64,000 bases of DNA. Origin: Paguma larvata (lineage: Eukaryota; Chordata; Mammalia; Carnivora; Viverridae). Numbering within the stretch: position 1 is the stretch's first letter; every line of letters starts with the position of its first letter. The stretch is from NCBI GenBank assembly GCA_030068075.1, contig CM057825.1, positions 77,019,123 through 77,083,122 on the forward strand. The letters run 5' to 3'. The position numbers and the translations under genes were made by a program. Below the pieces are notes generated by a model, which saw only the letters and a program-made list of their open reading frames with translations, made no database searches and was not told the DNA's origin. Shown one piece after another: positions 11,075 to 23,005 of the stretch.

Positions 11075-13693
11075 ACATATGAGACTACTCTTTGCTTATT
11101 CCCTATCTGTAGAAATATTCTCTGCTCATTCCAAGAAGTAGAAGTAAGTTACAAACTGCTAATAGGGCTAGGATTTTATTTTAGATATCCACCTGAGATT
11201 AACACATTACTAGTTTATCGGTTTCTTACTATTACTTTTGCTTGAAAATGCCATGACTTGGGTAACTTTTTAACTATTCTTCCCCCCAAATCCTATTTTC
11301 CTGGGTATCTAAACTAGATTTGCATTTTACTGTCAGTCCCTCCCAGTCTCAGCGGCCTTGGATTCATTCTGAGGTCAGCTGGAATGGTATTCTTTTGGTC
11401 ACTGTTTAGAGGTAAGCAAAATGGCAGAGAAATTAATGTTTCTGCTGATTGTTAATCTCCTGGGGTGATGAGGCATACCTATAACCAATCAAGAAATGTA
11501 CTAATCACATCGAAAGCTTTTTTTATTGCTTTTCATAAAAAGCAAAAGAAAACAGCAGTAGGAATATTCTAGGTAAAAAGTCATTATTAACCCCAATGGC
11601 TCTTGGAGGAGCTCTAAGCTACATCAAAATGCCTCTTGGATGTTTTCCTGTCCGAGAAATAGCTCAGTAAGTATTGGTTAGCTTTGACCTTTTTTAAAAA
11701 ATAAAAATCAGGAGCATCATTTACATTTGTTAAATTAAAAAATATATACCATTGCTTTATAATGTAATGTAATGGCTTAACAATAGTGTAAAATGTTTTT
11801 TCGTGGAGGGTCAAATTGGTTTTGTTTGAAAGTTACTTCTTGTCAGTCCACAGCTATAAAATCATCCTGAGACCCAAGATGTGGGACATCTATTTATGGA
11901 GGATTAGCTGTGGTGCCTGTCACTCAGCAGTCCAGTGGGGCAGTGGAGAGGTCAAGGTCTAAAGTGAACCTCACGCATAGGAAGGTATTTCATGCCATGA
12001 CACAGCTCACTCATTTCACAGATGAGGAAAATGAGTCCTAAAGCAAGGGAGTGATTTTCGAGAGTAACACATTATTCAGTTGTGAATTGAATGGCATGCA
12101 GGGCAGAGACAGAGAGGATGGTAAACAGACTCTGTTCCCAGCCTTGCGTGCCAATTTTTTTCTGTGCCCATCCCAAGCATTTGGGTTTAGACCAAGGCAG
12201 ACCTGGAGTTGCCACTCTGGACAAGTGTCAATGGACGGATTCACAAACTATTTAATGCGATGCAATGGACCGATGTTACTTAAAGATATTGTTCTATGGT
12301 TAGGTGATTGTTAGACATGCAATATGAAACAAAAGAGGCCAGGAGGATTCTTTGACTTTGAGGCTCTGTTTCTTGGAGTCATCACAACTGAATATGCCTG
12401 CGAATCTCAGAGAAGGGTTATAACGTTCTGCATTTCCCACATTTGTTGGCAATGGAACCCTCTTCTCATCAACCAAGTTGTGACACTAATGATTCTCAAG
12501 AACTCAGATTGGGAAAGGCTGGTCCCAATTCCCGTGTTAACTTAGGTGAAAAGGAAGCCACAAACAGGCTTTATGGGACCGGGCTTCCATTTTGGAAAAA
12601 AACATCCTCAAGTTTAATCAAGGCACAAAACATGCCCACTCCAGGCACCTGTCTACTGAAATAATAATTAGAAAAGTATACCAAGTTAGGCTTTGGTTTG
12701 CTTGTGAGATTATCTGTTTAATTCAGGGCCCATAGTGCCATCCTGACTCTCCCTCAGGTATATCTTAGGTCACTGAGGATGGTAGAATTGACTCAGTTTT
12801 TTGGTGACTTCTGAACCACTCACATTCAGTAGGTCAGCTAGACCATGATGAACTGGATTTTAACAACAGACTTGCACCCAAGGGATCTTCCTGGGACTAA
12901 ACTGGACTTGGAAGTGATGGGGCAATTGTTGTCTACTGAGCTGCCCATATTTGCTATATTGTCAAACATTCCAACTTCTAATGTTTTTGGCTGGCCACAA
13001 AAATTTATTCCCGAAAAACTCTCATTTTCATTTTCCTTCTTGGAAAAGAATCTGTTCTGGCCTCGGTGACAATGACAGAAAGATGAGTTAGATATTAGTC
13101 CAAACTCCATCAAGTGAGTTAGGCATTTTCAGACTGCTCATGACTCATGCAGAGCATTGAGAACTACTTAATCAATTAAAAAAAAAGAACTATTTAATAA
13201 ATCATTGTCTAAGGATGGCTTAGGAGGGTTGGCGTGTCCTATAGAGGACCTCAGACAACGCCACCTACTCGATACAGCCTTCTCTTGCCAACCTAAGTGA
13301 TGCAATAGCTTCCTCCCCAGACCAGCATGTTTGAAAACTAATGAACATGGAAATGTATGTTCAATTTAAAAATTTTCATCTGAGCTACAGGAAACTTTTA
13401 TGTTGTAAATTGTACAGCTGCCTCTGTGTTCATATTTACACACACATGTGTATATAAATAAATACATGTAATGAATAATTTTCGAACATTAGTCTTTATT
13501 TTTAACAACAATATAAGGACTTATATATTCAAACTAGTATTTGGGAAGTCTCTTTCCTGGGAAAGATACACATGTATATGTATGCACACACACATGCACA
13601 TTTACATATATAATTTGTGTGTGAGGGGACAATTGGAGGTACTTGTGCCTCACAAGTCACACAAGATAATCAACTTTGCAAGTTTATCTTTAT
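11075..13693. other. Intergenic sequence, no gene recognised
   Basis: AT-rich unique-looking DNA. It holds alternating CA/TA-rich tracts at 13435-13460 and 13568-13612. No exon, RNA gene or named repeat can be supported. Confidence 0.45.
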
Positions 13694-13906
13694 GTTTTTA
13701 AAAAAGTTTTTTAACGTTTATTCATTTTTGAGAAACAGAGTGTGAGCAGGGGAGGGGCAGAGAGGGAGGGAAACACAAAATCTGAAGTAGGCTCCAGGCT
13801 CCAAGCTGTCAGTACAGAGCCCAATGCAGGGCTTGAACCCTCGAACCATGAGATCATGACCTGAGCCGAAGTCGACACTTAACCGACTGAGCCACCCAGG
13901 CGCTCC
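13694..13906 (-). mobile_element. Felid CAN-SINE, antisense
   Basis: Reverse-strand SINE with head end 'ctgagccacccaggcgctcc' and T-rich start. Flanks 'tgcaagtttatctttat' (from 13677) and 'tgctaatttatctttat' (from 13907) form a slightly diverged target-site duplication. Confidence 0.93.
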
Positions 13907-15029
13907 TGCTAATTTATCTTTATAGCTCATATTGGAAACTCCTTAGAAGTCATCAGTTTAAGGCTGGCATTTTTTTGAGACTCATTCATTTGTGAAATCA
14001 GGCTGGTAATGGGCAGTAAGTCGTAGATTCTCATAATTTACTCCATAGCAATTGAGTAACTGGAATAGTGGTTTCAAAGAATAATTATGGATTAGGCTGC
14101 GGAGACGGGAGAATAGGAGCAAAACACAGGAAACCCTTGGTTGTTCTCGGTTCAATGCAGAAATGGAGAGACATGTTACCTAAAAAAGTCAGGACTCTCC
14201 TGACAATAAAACTTACTGAAGAGCTCGCAGAGAAAATAAATTTATGTCCAAGTCCTATAAGAAATCAGGGAAATGGATCAGAGGGTAATTTAACATTTTA
14301 AAATCTCCCTCTACCCTGTTTATGTATTTTTCATGGGGTTTGACTTCAGTGAACATCAGTAGGTGGAGGTAGGAGTATTTAGAAGGATGAGTGGGCAACA
14401 TTGGTGAAACTTCCTGTGTTCGACATGGATTTTGGAAAGCAGGTAACACCTGGGTGGTTTGATCATTTGAGAAAGCTCTTATTCACAGCTATATATCCTG
14501 CTGAGTTACTGGATCTGCACGTTCCACAATTGAATATGTTTAATTTTATACTGTACAATGTGTGTTTCTGATGTATTTCCATTTTGCTAATATCGACTCA
14601 AAGCTCTACACTATATAGAAGAGAGTAACAATTTGAAATGTCAGTATACATCATTTTCTACTTGTTAGCTAGGCATTCAGGGTTGACTATAGTATAGCTT
14701 CTAGTCTATGGTCTTCCATTACTTCTCTCCATATATCTTACTTGATCTAAACCAAATATGCCACACACTTTCCCGCCTCTATGTGATTGTCCATACGATC
14801 TATAATCCTGGAACGCTCTTCTTCCTGTAATTTCCAGCTCTTAAAGTCCTTTCCAAAATTTGCTCAAAATGCTATGTCCTTGCTTGGGATTCAAGCTGAC
14901 TTAGCACCCACATTTATTTTCACCTTTCTCCAACTCCTAATGAATTTTATGAAAAAGTTAACAATAATAGTAAATGATAAGTAAGTAATAAAAAAAGAAA
15001 CTGATGAGTAGTGTCTATTAGAAATTCCA
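13907..15029. other. Intergenic sequence, nothing recognised
   Basis: AT-rich sequence with no supported gene or repeat. Confidence 0.45.
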
Positions 15030-15250
15030 GGGGGGTCTGGGTGGCTCAGTTGGTTGGGTGGCCGACTTCAGCTCAGGTCATGATTTCACGGTCTGTGAGT
15101 TCGAGCCCCGCATCGGGCTCTGTGCTGATGGCTCAGAGCCTGGAGCCTGCTTCAGATTCTGTGTCTCCCTCTTTCTCTGCCCTTCCCCTGCTCATACTCT
15201 GTCTCTGTGTCTCAAAAATAAATAAACGTTAAAAAAATTAAAAAAAAAAA
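15030..15250 (+). mobile_element. Felid CAN-SINE
   Basis: Head with A-box-like 'tggctcagttggttgggtgg', B-box-like 'gagttcgagccccgcatcgg', felid block, CT-rich part and long A-rich tail. 'gaaattcca' flanks both sides (15021-15029 and from 15251). Confidence 0.95.
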
Positions 15251-15644
15251 GAAATTCCATACAAATCTCATTTGTAGTGAAAATAAATGCTTTCATATAC
15301 CTAAGAATACACTTGTACTACTTAATGTACAAGATCTATATAAAGAAAACCATAAAACTTTACTGATGGATGTAAACAAGAATCTTGCTAGCAAGATTAA
15401 ATTATGAACGTGTCGATTCTTGCTAAATAAATCCATGAAATCAATGCAATCATTAAAAAACACCCAAGGATAATTTTCATGAAACTTGATAAGCTAATTC
15501 TTGGTACTTCTAAAAAAATAAAAGTGCAAATAGCCAAGTGAATTTTAGAAGCATGAGGGCAACTTGCCCTACAGATATAAAACATACTAAAGAGTTATAA
15601 TAATTAAAACAGCATGATACTGACTTAGGAAGAGTCAAATAGAT

Positions 15645-15745
15645 TGGGGCACCTAGGTGGCTCAGTTGGTTAAGCATCCAGCTTCAGATCAGGTCATGAT
15701 CTCATGGTTGTGAGTTCGAGCCCCACGTTCGGGCTCTGTGTCATC
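15645..15745 (+). mobile_element. 3'-truncated CAN-SINE joined to L1 3' sequence
   Basis: Only the tRNA-like half is present ('ggggcacctaggtggctcag' to 'cgggctctgtgtcatcag'). It then breaks directly into L1 3'-region sequence, so a deletion or a later insertion removed the SINE tail. Confidence 0.8.
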
Positions 15746-16270
15746 AGCACAGGAATAAGTCAGTCAGAGAAAGACAAATACCATATGATTTCACTCATAT
15801 TAGTTTAAGAAACAAAACAAACAGATAAGCCCATCCCCCAATCTTAAATACAGAGAACAAACCGGTGGTTACTAGAAGGGAGGTTGGTGGGAGGAGGGGA
15901 GAAATAGGTAAAGGAGGATCAAAATACACTTATTGTGGAGCGCCTGGGTGGCTCAGTTGGTTGAACATCCAGCTTTGGCTCAGGTTATGATCTCGTGGTC
16001 TGTGGATTTGAGCCCCATGTTGGGCTCTGTGCTGACAGCTCAGAGCCTGGAGCCTGCTTCAGGTTCTGTGCCCTCTCTTTCTCTGCCTCTCCCTTCTCAC
16101 ACTCTGTCTCTCTCATGCTCTCTCAAAAATGAATAAACATTTAAAAAAATCTTTAAAAGAGTACACTTATTATGATGAGCACTGAGAAATCTATACAATT
16201 GTTGAATCATTATATCGTACACCTAAAACTAACGTCGTGTGTTAATTATACTTCAGGAAAAAAAGAAAAA
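15746..16270 (+). mobile_element. L1 LINE 3'-end fragment, interrupted by a SINE
   Basis: Begins 'ggaataagtcagtcagagaa' and 'accatatgatttcactcata', then 'agagaacaaaccggtggtta'. After the nested SINE come 'gatgagcactgagaaatcta' and 'gttgaatcattatatcgtac', the end of older L1 3' UTRs, and an A-rich tail. It has no coding capacity. Confidence 0.8.
15938..16158 (+). mobile_element. Felid CAN-SINE nested in L1
   Basis: Complete SINE inserted within the L1 3' fragment. The interrupted host sequence is repeated as 'tacacttatt' on both sides (15924-15933 and just after the tail), so the SINE is younger than the L1 copy. Confidence 0.93.
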
Positions 16271-16274
16271 AATT

Positions 16275-17930
16275 AAAATTTATATCGAATACCAAAGACA
16301 GGAAGAGCCAAAACTCTCTTAAGGATAAAACATGAGGTGGGAGGACTTGCTTTTCCGGACATCGAGGCAGATCATAAAGCTACAGAATTAATACAGTGTG
16401 GTATTGGTGCACGGATAGACAAGTAGATCCATGGACAAATAGACAAATAGGCCAGAGGATAGAGTAGGGAGCCCAGAAAAAACTCGTACATATCTGGAAA
16501 AAATTGATACCACAGGAGGAATTTTACCTAGTGGGGAAACAACAGAATTTTTAATAAAAGTTGTTGGCACAATTGGCTATCGATATGCAAAAAAATAAAA
16601 TCAGATCTCTTGTTCATACCATATCCAAAAATATAATAATTTCTGGGTAGATTAAAAACTTAAATGTGAAAGGTAAAACTCCAAGCTTTTAGAAGAGCAT
16701 ACAGGAACATATCTTCATGATCTCGGGGTAGAAGGATTTTTATTCTCCTTGTCATAAAGGAGAAAATTGATGAAGTTTACTACATGAAAATTAAGAACTC
16801 CTGCTCATCAAATGCCAGTATGAGAATAATAAAAAGACAAGCCACAGAGAGGAGGAAGATATTTGCAATACATATAACTATCAGAGGATTATTATCTAGA
16901 ATAAAGAGGGTTTATAGATCAATGAGCAAAAGGCCAACAACCGAGCAGAAAAATGGGGGAGAATTAAACAGACACTTCTCGGGGCACCTGGGTGGCTCAG
17001 TCGGTTGAGCGACCGACTTCAGCTCAGGTCATGATCTCACGATCTGTGAGTTCGAGCCCCACGTCGGGCTCTGTGCTGACGGCTCAGAGCCTGGAGCCTG
17101 CTTCAGATTCTGTGTCTCCCTCCCTCTCTGCTCCTCCCCTGCTCATGCTCTGTCTCTATCTCTCAAAAATGAATAAATGTTAAAAAAAAATTAAAAAAGA
17201 AAACCAGACACTTCTCAAAAACAATAGAACATCCAAATGTCTAATAAATGTATGAAAAGAAGTTCAACTTTACCACCAAGTCACAGAAATGCAAATTAAA
17301 ACCATAAGATTATCCTATCACACACATATCAGATAGACAAAATTTAGAAAGACTTATCTCTTTATCTCAAGGTTTAGGCAAGTTAGGAGCATACATAACT
17401 GTTGGGAATATAAATTGGTACCAATACTGGAAAACAGCATTATTTATTAAAGTTGAAGATGAGTATATTCTTTGACCCATAATTTCCCCTCCTACTTACT
17501 GCTCCACTCCTATTTACTGTGATTATTTACTTGTTTATGACCACAGAGTCCAAGGACAAGAATGTTCATTTTATCTACTTCTTAGTTGACAAAAGCTGGA
17601 AATACTCGGTTCTGCCTCAACAGTAGAATAGATAAATAGAAATATAGTCATATATGGAATATTCTACAATAATAAGCAACAAACATGATATTAAGTGAAA
17701 AGCGAAGTTATAAAAATTGCATATAGCATGAATCCACTATGTAAAATTTTAAAACGGACAAAACTAAACTAAATTGTTTAGGAATACATACAGTATTTAG
17801 TGAAACTAAAAATAAGAGAAAGAAAATGATTACTGTCAAGGTCAGGATAGAAATGACCTTTCTGTACCTGAGTGGTAGTTATACGGATGTTTACTTTGCC
17901 ATCGTTTGCTAACTGTACACATAGGTTTTA
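16275..17930 (+). mobile_element. Old L1 LINE: ORF2 3' end and 3' region, decayed
   Basis: Word order follows the distal ORF2 of old mammalian L1s: 'aattggctatcgatatgcaa', 'aaaggagaaaattgatgaag', 'aagacaagccacagagagga', 'gaaatgcaaattaaaaccat' and 'tggaatattctacaataata'. Frames are broken by stops, so the copy is dead. A SINE splits it at 16981-17203. Confidence 0.8.
16981..17203 (+). mobile_element. Felid CAN-SINE nested in old L1
   Basis: Canonical copy starting 'ggggcacctgggtggctcag'. The host word 'cagacacttctc' occurs at both edges (16969-16980 and 17205-17216), giving the target-site duplication and showing it landed in the decayed L1. Confidence 0.95.
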
Positions 17931-19149
17931 TATAATTTTCCATTTATTTTATTATAGTTCACAATAAAAAACAAAATCAAGTACAGTAAAAAATAAAAAT
18001 AAAAACCCAGAAAGTAAAGAAAAGAAAACAAGAAAAAGCACAAAAGACTCTAGCAACAGACATACATGCTAGTTCAATGTGTCTAAACGTGGCATTTCAA
18101 ATTCAACTCATTCAATAATTAGCGTCAAAACTGGAAAGAAGGGATTGCCAAATTGAACTGCAAATAAATTTAAATCATCTCTATGGCCACAGACACCACA
18201 AACAACTTGGAGAAGACACAAACGACTAATATCCATAATATGTTAAGAATGCTTATAAATCAGTGTACCAGGGGAGATATAGCCAATACACAGAATGAAA
18301 GATACAAAGGATCGATAAACATATGAAAAAATAAAAAATTTTATTAGAATTTGATAAAGTTCAAAATAGAAAAAGTATATATATACAGGGAAATTTAAAA
18401 TAATCACAATATAATCATTTGTAAAATTTTATACTAAACTTAATAACCCCTATAAAATAATTACAAAATATAAGAACTAAGGAAATCATTAAAGGCTAAG
18501 TCTCCTAGCTCTGCCATTCTTTAGACTTACCCTCGTAGTCTCAAAATGGCTGTTCTGTCCCGTGACATTACATCTGTGTTCTAGGCATAGAGAAGGGAAG
18601 AATGGCAAGAGGACTACAGTACATGCCAGCTGAATCTGACCCTGCACATTAGTAGAGTCATACCTTTCCCAGAAACCTTTTTCCTAGAATTCCACTTAAA
18701 TCTTACTGGCAAAAGTGACAGAGTTTACCCCTAACTCTTAGGGATTTATGGAAGAGTATGTTTTTAAAATGAGCATATTTCTGTGCCAAACTAAATTGTG
18801 ATTTTGTTAAGAAGCAAGAAGTGGAGCATATATATTGCTTAGTCAGCTAGAGGTACTGTTTGAAGGAAACACCTAGAACAGTGCTTGGTACATTGTATAT
18901 ACTCAATAAACATTAGTTAGATAAAGGAATGCGAATTTTTATGTTACAGTCTACATAATCCCCAGACTAACAGGGAAGGGGGATCAAGATGAGAGCCCAG
19001 CACCAGCTACAGAGCAATTTAGTGCAGGTTGAACGGAAGGCTTCCTGAGATCTAGGATGAAATGGATACAATTATGGAATGCTACTTGAAGTCATTGAAA
19101 ATACTGAGAGCAGATTTAGACACAAATTTTGAGGTAGTTAGGGATCTAT
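17931..19149. other. AT-rich intergenic DNA with possible L1 debris
   Basis: A-rich sequence. About 18200-18330 ('ctaatatccataatatgtta', 'aaacatatgaaaaaataaaa') resembles a further L1 ORF2 scrap, but weakly. 18865-18930 looks like the 3' end of a MIR. No gene is seen. Confidence 0.35.
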
Positions 19150-19345
19150 CTCTAGAATTGCACTCTGTTCAACACCACAGCCACCAGCCGCATGTGGCTA
19201 AGTTTAAATTAAATAAAGAATATAACAACTCTGTTCTGCAGTCACAGTCACATTTTGAATGTGCGATAGCCACTTATGGCTAGTGGCTACCGTACTGGGT
19301 AATGCTGGGATAGAATGTTCCATCACTGCCGAAAGTTCTATTGAC
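19150..19345 (+). mobile_element. Non-autonomous DNA transposon relic (hAT-like)
   Basis: Has the paired internal words 'ccagccgcatgtggctaag' and 'cacttatggctagtggctac', then 'agaatgttccatcactgccg' and 'aaagttctattgacttctg', the pattern of a common mammalian DNA-transposon relic. Family name not given because I cannot confirm it. Confidence 0.55.
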
Positions 19346-21514
19346 TTCTGCTTGTCTAGAAGAATCGAGCCAAGGGAAAAGACTGGGGAGCGGAAGGGAG
19401 GGAAATACCAATTTCCAGAAAAACAAACTCTTGTGCAGGAAAAGAAAAAGAATCGTAATATATGGAGCTCCTTTGTGAATAAACTTTGCTAATCATAATA
19501 ATACAAACAATTGAATTCTGAATTACATAAGTAGAACTTCATTGGGAGGTTGCAGGGCTGAGAGGAGGCTTGTGTTTGGTAAGAGCAGGCGTTCATATGG
19601 AAGAGAGCTAAAGCCTCACCTTCCAAGGTGGAAATCTAACAGATAATGCCTCTGACCAAAGAAATCAGAAAAGAGCAATATAGACATTTTGTTCAGTGTA
19701 TAGAGAAAAATAACGAAAGATTCACCTAAAAGAGTTAAAACGATGGTCTCCAAAGGGGGAAAAATAGAGAAACAGGGAAATGATTTAGGAACGAGCCTCG
19801 CAAAGCTATGTGATTCTCAAATGATGTGTAGATATGATTTGATTAAAATAATTCATAAAACAGAATAAACTGTAAAAACAAAAACTCTGTTACAATGCCA
19901 CCTCCTCCATCAAGTTTCTTCTGGTCCGCAGTCGTGATTCTTCTATACGTGATTCTTCTGAATACTCTGCTCTTGGCACCTAACTGCGCCATGCCTTGCT
20001 TTGCAGTCCATTGTACAAGCTTACAGTCAAACTCCTATTGACTCATAAATTCTTAGACCAACTACTGTCTGATTTCGGAAGCGTCAAATATTTCAGTCTA
20101 ATACAGAGAAAAGCAGGAAGACTCCAATTAAATGTTTAAAATGCTAGTAATAATTAAAAAATAATGATAGTTAACATTCTTGGAGCACGTGCGATATGCA
20201 AAGCATATGATAGGAGCTACCTACCAGTAAACCAGGGTGTCAATTTCGTCTCTTCCACAGAGGAGGCCATAGGTAGGGCAGAAAAAATGGGGTAGAAAAA
20301 TAGAGCAGCTCTTTCATGTCTAGGGAACATAGTTCAGGTTAGCATTAGGATGTCTATGCTTATTTTTTTGCTTATATGATTTTGTACTATGTGTTTTAAA
20401 AATGGGCCTATATTATTTTTCATTTTAACACTGTCTTTTAAAACACATAACATATAGTAAGTCAATTGTAGTTTACATCTGCTAGTGGAATGATCTCATG
20501 TTACACTCATGTCCCTTGGTCATAGAACTTGTGAGAACATAGAAAATGAACAAGGTGTAATTAGTTAAATGATAAAATGATATGTCAATTTTGTTTGCCG
20601 CCATGTGAATCACAGAAAGGGGAGGAAAGAGGTACATATGTTTGAAATGTGAGAATACGCCCTAACAGCTAAAAAAAACTATTACAATATATTTAATCGC
20701 AAATCCATGTCAAGATATGAACGACCCACAGGGTTTTTGCCTTAAACCAGTGAAAATTGTCTTTAGAAAGAAAATTGTTAGATAATTTTTACAAACTCAT
20801 TGTCGTACACTCTGACGTAGGTAATAGGGCATTATCTTCCCCTAGTAATTTACTGATTTCGATTTTACCTGCTATTCCTGTTTGGAAATTGAACCCTTTT
20901 GTGCTTGCATTCACACTTTGCCTCCAGAAGCCACCTGACAAAAGAGAAAATCAGAAACCCAGTTGCTGATGAGAGCCCTTCATTCCCAGCAGCTGGTCCT
21001 ACCTAAGAAGGGAGGAGAAAACCAACGCGGTCCTGGCATCCCGCTCTGGTTTAGTAATAGAAAAATGATGGGGCCTGTTCTAATACACCCTGTGGTTATC
21101 TAGGGTCACATCAAATATTTTCACCTGTCATTTCATTTTATCACAATTTCAAACATTGTTTTTGCCAACTTAGTGTTTCGTGAAGTTTATTCCTTATTTC
21201 TTTCACATTGACGCCTGTAACTTACTTGTAGCTCACCTGGTGAGCCCCACAAAACGGGGTATGTTTACTTCAAGGAAGGTAGGACAAATGACACAAAGTA
21301 GGCAGCTACAGAAGGGTCACAGCCCCTCCAAGACTTGCTTATTTTATCCCAATTTTTTTTCGCATGAATATCGTATTTAAATGGAGTTGCAGGAAATGAG
21401 AGATTAAACCTAAATTTGAACCCCATACTCTGGAAGTTAGGTAAAATTCCATTACACTTGAATAGTTCGAGGCAAGCAATTTGTTACCCTTTATCCTTTA
21501 GTGGAATTGATGAA
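19346..21514. other. Sequence upstream of the NEB promoter, nothing recognised
   Basis: Unique-looking AT-rich sequence free of recognisable young SINEs. It may hold muscle enhancers, but I cannot point to one. Confidence 0.4.
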
Positions 21515-21600
21515 CAGGTGGTTTTCAGAAGATCACTCAGTATATTTAGCTTCTGAAATTCGAGCGACTCAGGATCTGATTGGCTGCTGTTGCCACGTGA
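21515..21600 (+). promoter_or_regulatory. Putative NEB core promoter with muscle-type motifs
   Basis: Just upstream of the inferred first exon lie an E-box CAGGTG (21515-21520), 'tatatttag' (21541-21549, usable as a TATA-like box and one base from a MEF2 site), an inverted CCAAT box 'attgg' (21579-21583) and an E-box CACGTG (21594-21599). E-box plus MEF2 spacing is typical of skeletal-muscle promoters. That this is the NEB promoter is inference from position. Confidence 0.4.
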
Positions 21601-21703
21601 TAATTGGGAGCCCGGGCACCACGCTCGCTCTTGCCTGGGGTTCTCAGGAGGGGAGAGTTGGGAGAGGCTTTGCTGCTGAGGAAATTGACCTGATAGATTA
21701 AAG
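21571..21703 (+). other. NEB: NEB exon 1, non-coding (inferred)
   Basis: The 3' edge is a good donor, AAG|gtaagg at 21703/21704, in a short GC-richer island. The 5' end is only a guess, placed about 30 bases after the TATA-like element. The sequence contains no convincing open frame, in keeping with a 5' UTR. Confidence 0.4.
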
Positions 21704-22323
21704 GTAAGGCCAGTTTATGGCTTTTTCTGAAATAGTCTTTCTGGAGATGTTCTACAATTTCCCTTGAAGTATTTTCCAAAGTTTGGGGGTCGTAGCTGGG
21801 GAAGTTAGTGATGAAATGTCACTGGAAGAGCTTGTAACCCTGTTGACCTACTCGGGCCCTACCGAGCATCTGCCCTGTGGTGTGTGATTAGAGTCAAGTC
21901 CTCTAAGAACCAACGTATTGCTTGACTGAGTTGGCTTTCTCGTCAAAACAGACACATTTTCAAAAATGTTTTGCCTTTGATTTTTTTTTCTAACTATATT
22001 AGGATGAAAAAGGATCTATGTTCTGCATTCCTATATTTATCCTGTTCTACTGGGCTTCATTTGCCTCAGAAGGAGTGGCAGTTTCGCTAGCTTAACAAAA
22101 CCAGCCATGGCGGGGTATTGGTTTACATGGCAAATATCTTTGGGCGAAGGGACAGCTGCTCCAAGTCATCATCCACTTTTACCAAGAGAGTCCCACTCTC
22201 TGGCGTCAAACTAAGAAGGACTTGGGAGATCCTTTCGTTAGTTCCTGAATTAGAAACTTAGGCCAAAGACCCGCAATCTTACATACACTTCTGTCAGTGC
22301 TTTAAATAATTCTTGTTTTTCAG
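21704..22323 (+). other. NEB intron 1 (inferred)
   Basis: Bounded by gtaagg and 'ttgtttttcag'. Nothing else recognised inside. Confidence 0.35.
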
Positions 22324-22374
22324 GTTCGAGGAAGAGCTACAGAATCGGAAGAGAAAAATCCGTAGAAGCCAATG
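22324..22374 (+). other. NEB: NEB exon 2, non-coding (inferred; 3' edge uncertain)
   Basis: A good acceptor (T-rich tract then cag, ending 22323) precedes a purine-rich segment typical of a short UTR exon. The donor is unclear: aatg|gtgttc after 22374 is used here, but gag|gtttct after 22408 is equally possible. A spliced transcript would settle it. Confidence 0.3.
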
Positions 22375-22946
22375 GTGTTCGGGGGAAAATTAACCCCATT
22401 GCCTTGAGGTTTCTATATTTTTCTTGTAAAACGATTGATTTATTTTTCTGTGTTCTAATTTCAAGTGTAGGCTGGAATGCTACCATGCGTTAGAGTAATG
22501 TGGGGACTGAAAGCAGCACTCTTAGAATTCTGGTGCTGGGGGAAAATCATAACTTCTGGGAGCCAGGCTGACCTCCCTTTCACTAACACTTTTGCTTGAA
22601 AATGTTTTTCCCCAAGTATTTAGAAATATAAATACTCTGTTTCTTTGGATCCAAACCCTCTCCCTTTCTTACCTCAACTTCGTTTTACAAGTTTTACAAT
22701 TGACTAACTTGATTATGTAGCTAGAAGTACCACTACTTAACACGTTCCTGAGGGAATCAAGAGAAAGTAATTTGAAGCCTCAGTTATTTAGACCTGTATT
22801 TAAATATCTTCTCTCGCTTAGCCTACAAAAATATATGGATATGTGGGATGGAGAAGTCTTAAATTCTGTTTTTATAAGGTTACGATTTCAGTCCTAGGGA
22901 TAGAGTCTAATGTGTTTTTATTTGTTGGAATATGAAAAGTTTGTAG
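22375..22946 (+). other. NEB intron 2 (inferred)
   Basis: Unique-looking sequence ending in acceptor 'aaaagtttgtag'. No repeat recognised. Confidence 0.35.
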
Positions 22947-22969
22947 GGTGCCACTACTACTCTGGGAAA

Positions 22970-23005
22970 ATGGCCGATGACGAAGAATATGAGGAGGTGG
23001 TGGAG
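22970..23005 (+). CDS. NEB: NEB exon 3 (first coding), residues 1-12
   Basis: Twelve codons, [12 protein letters not shown], the acidic nebulin N-terminus. The exon probably starts at 22947 after 'tttgtag', leaving 23 UTR bases. The context gaaaATGG is a strong Kozak start. Donor gag|gtaaga. Confidence 0.9.

Noticed and set aside
15030..15110. tRNA gene-like A and B boxes
   Set aside because: Part of SINE heads derived from a tRNA; the cloverleaf is eroded and the unit continues into a SINE body, so not a functional tRNA gene.
16992..17183. Recurring small proteins of the type [19 protein letters not shown], seen at about ten sites
   Set aside because: These are translations of the tRNA-like half of CAN-SINEs, not genes.
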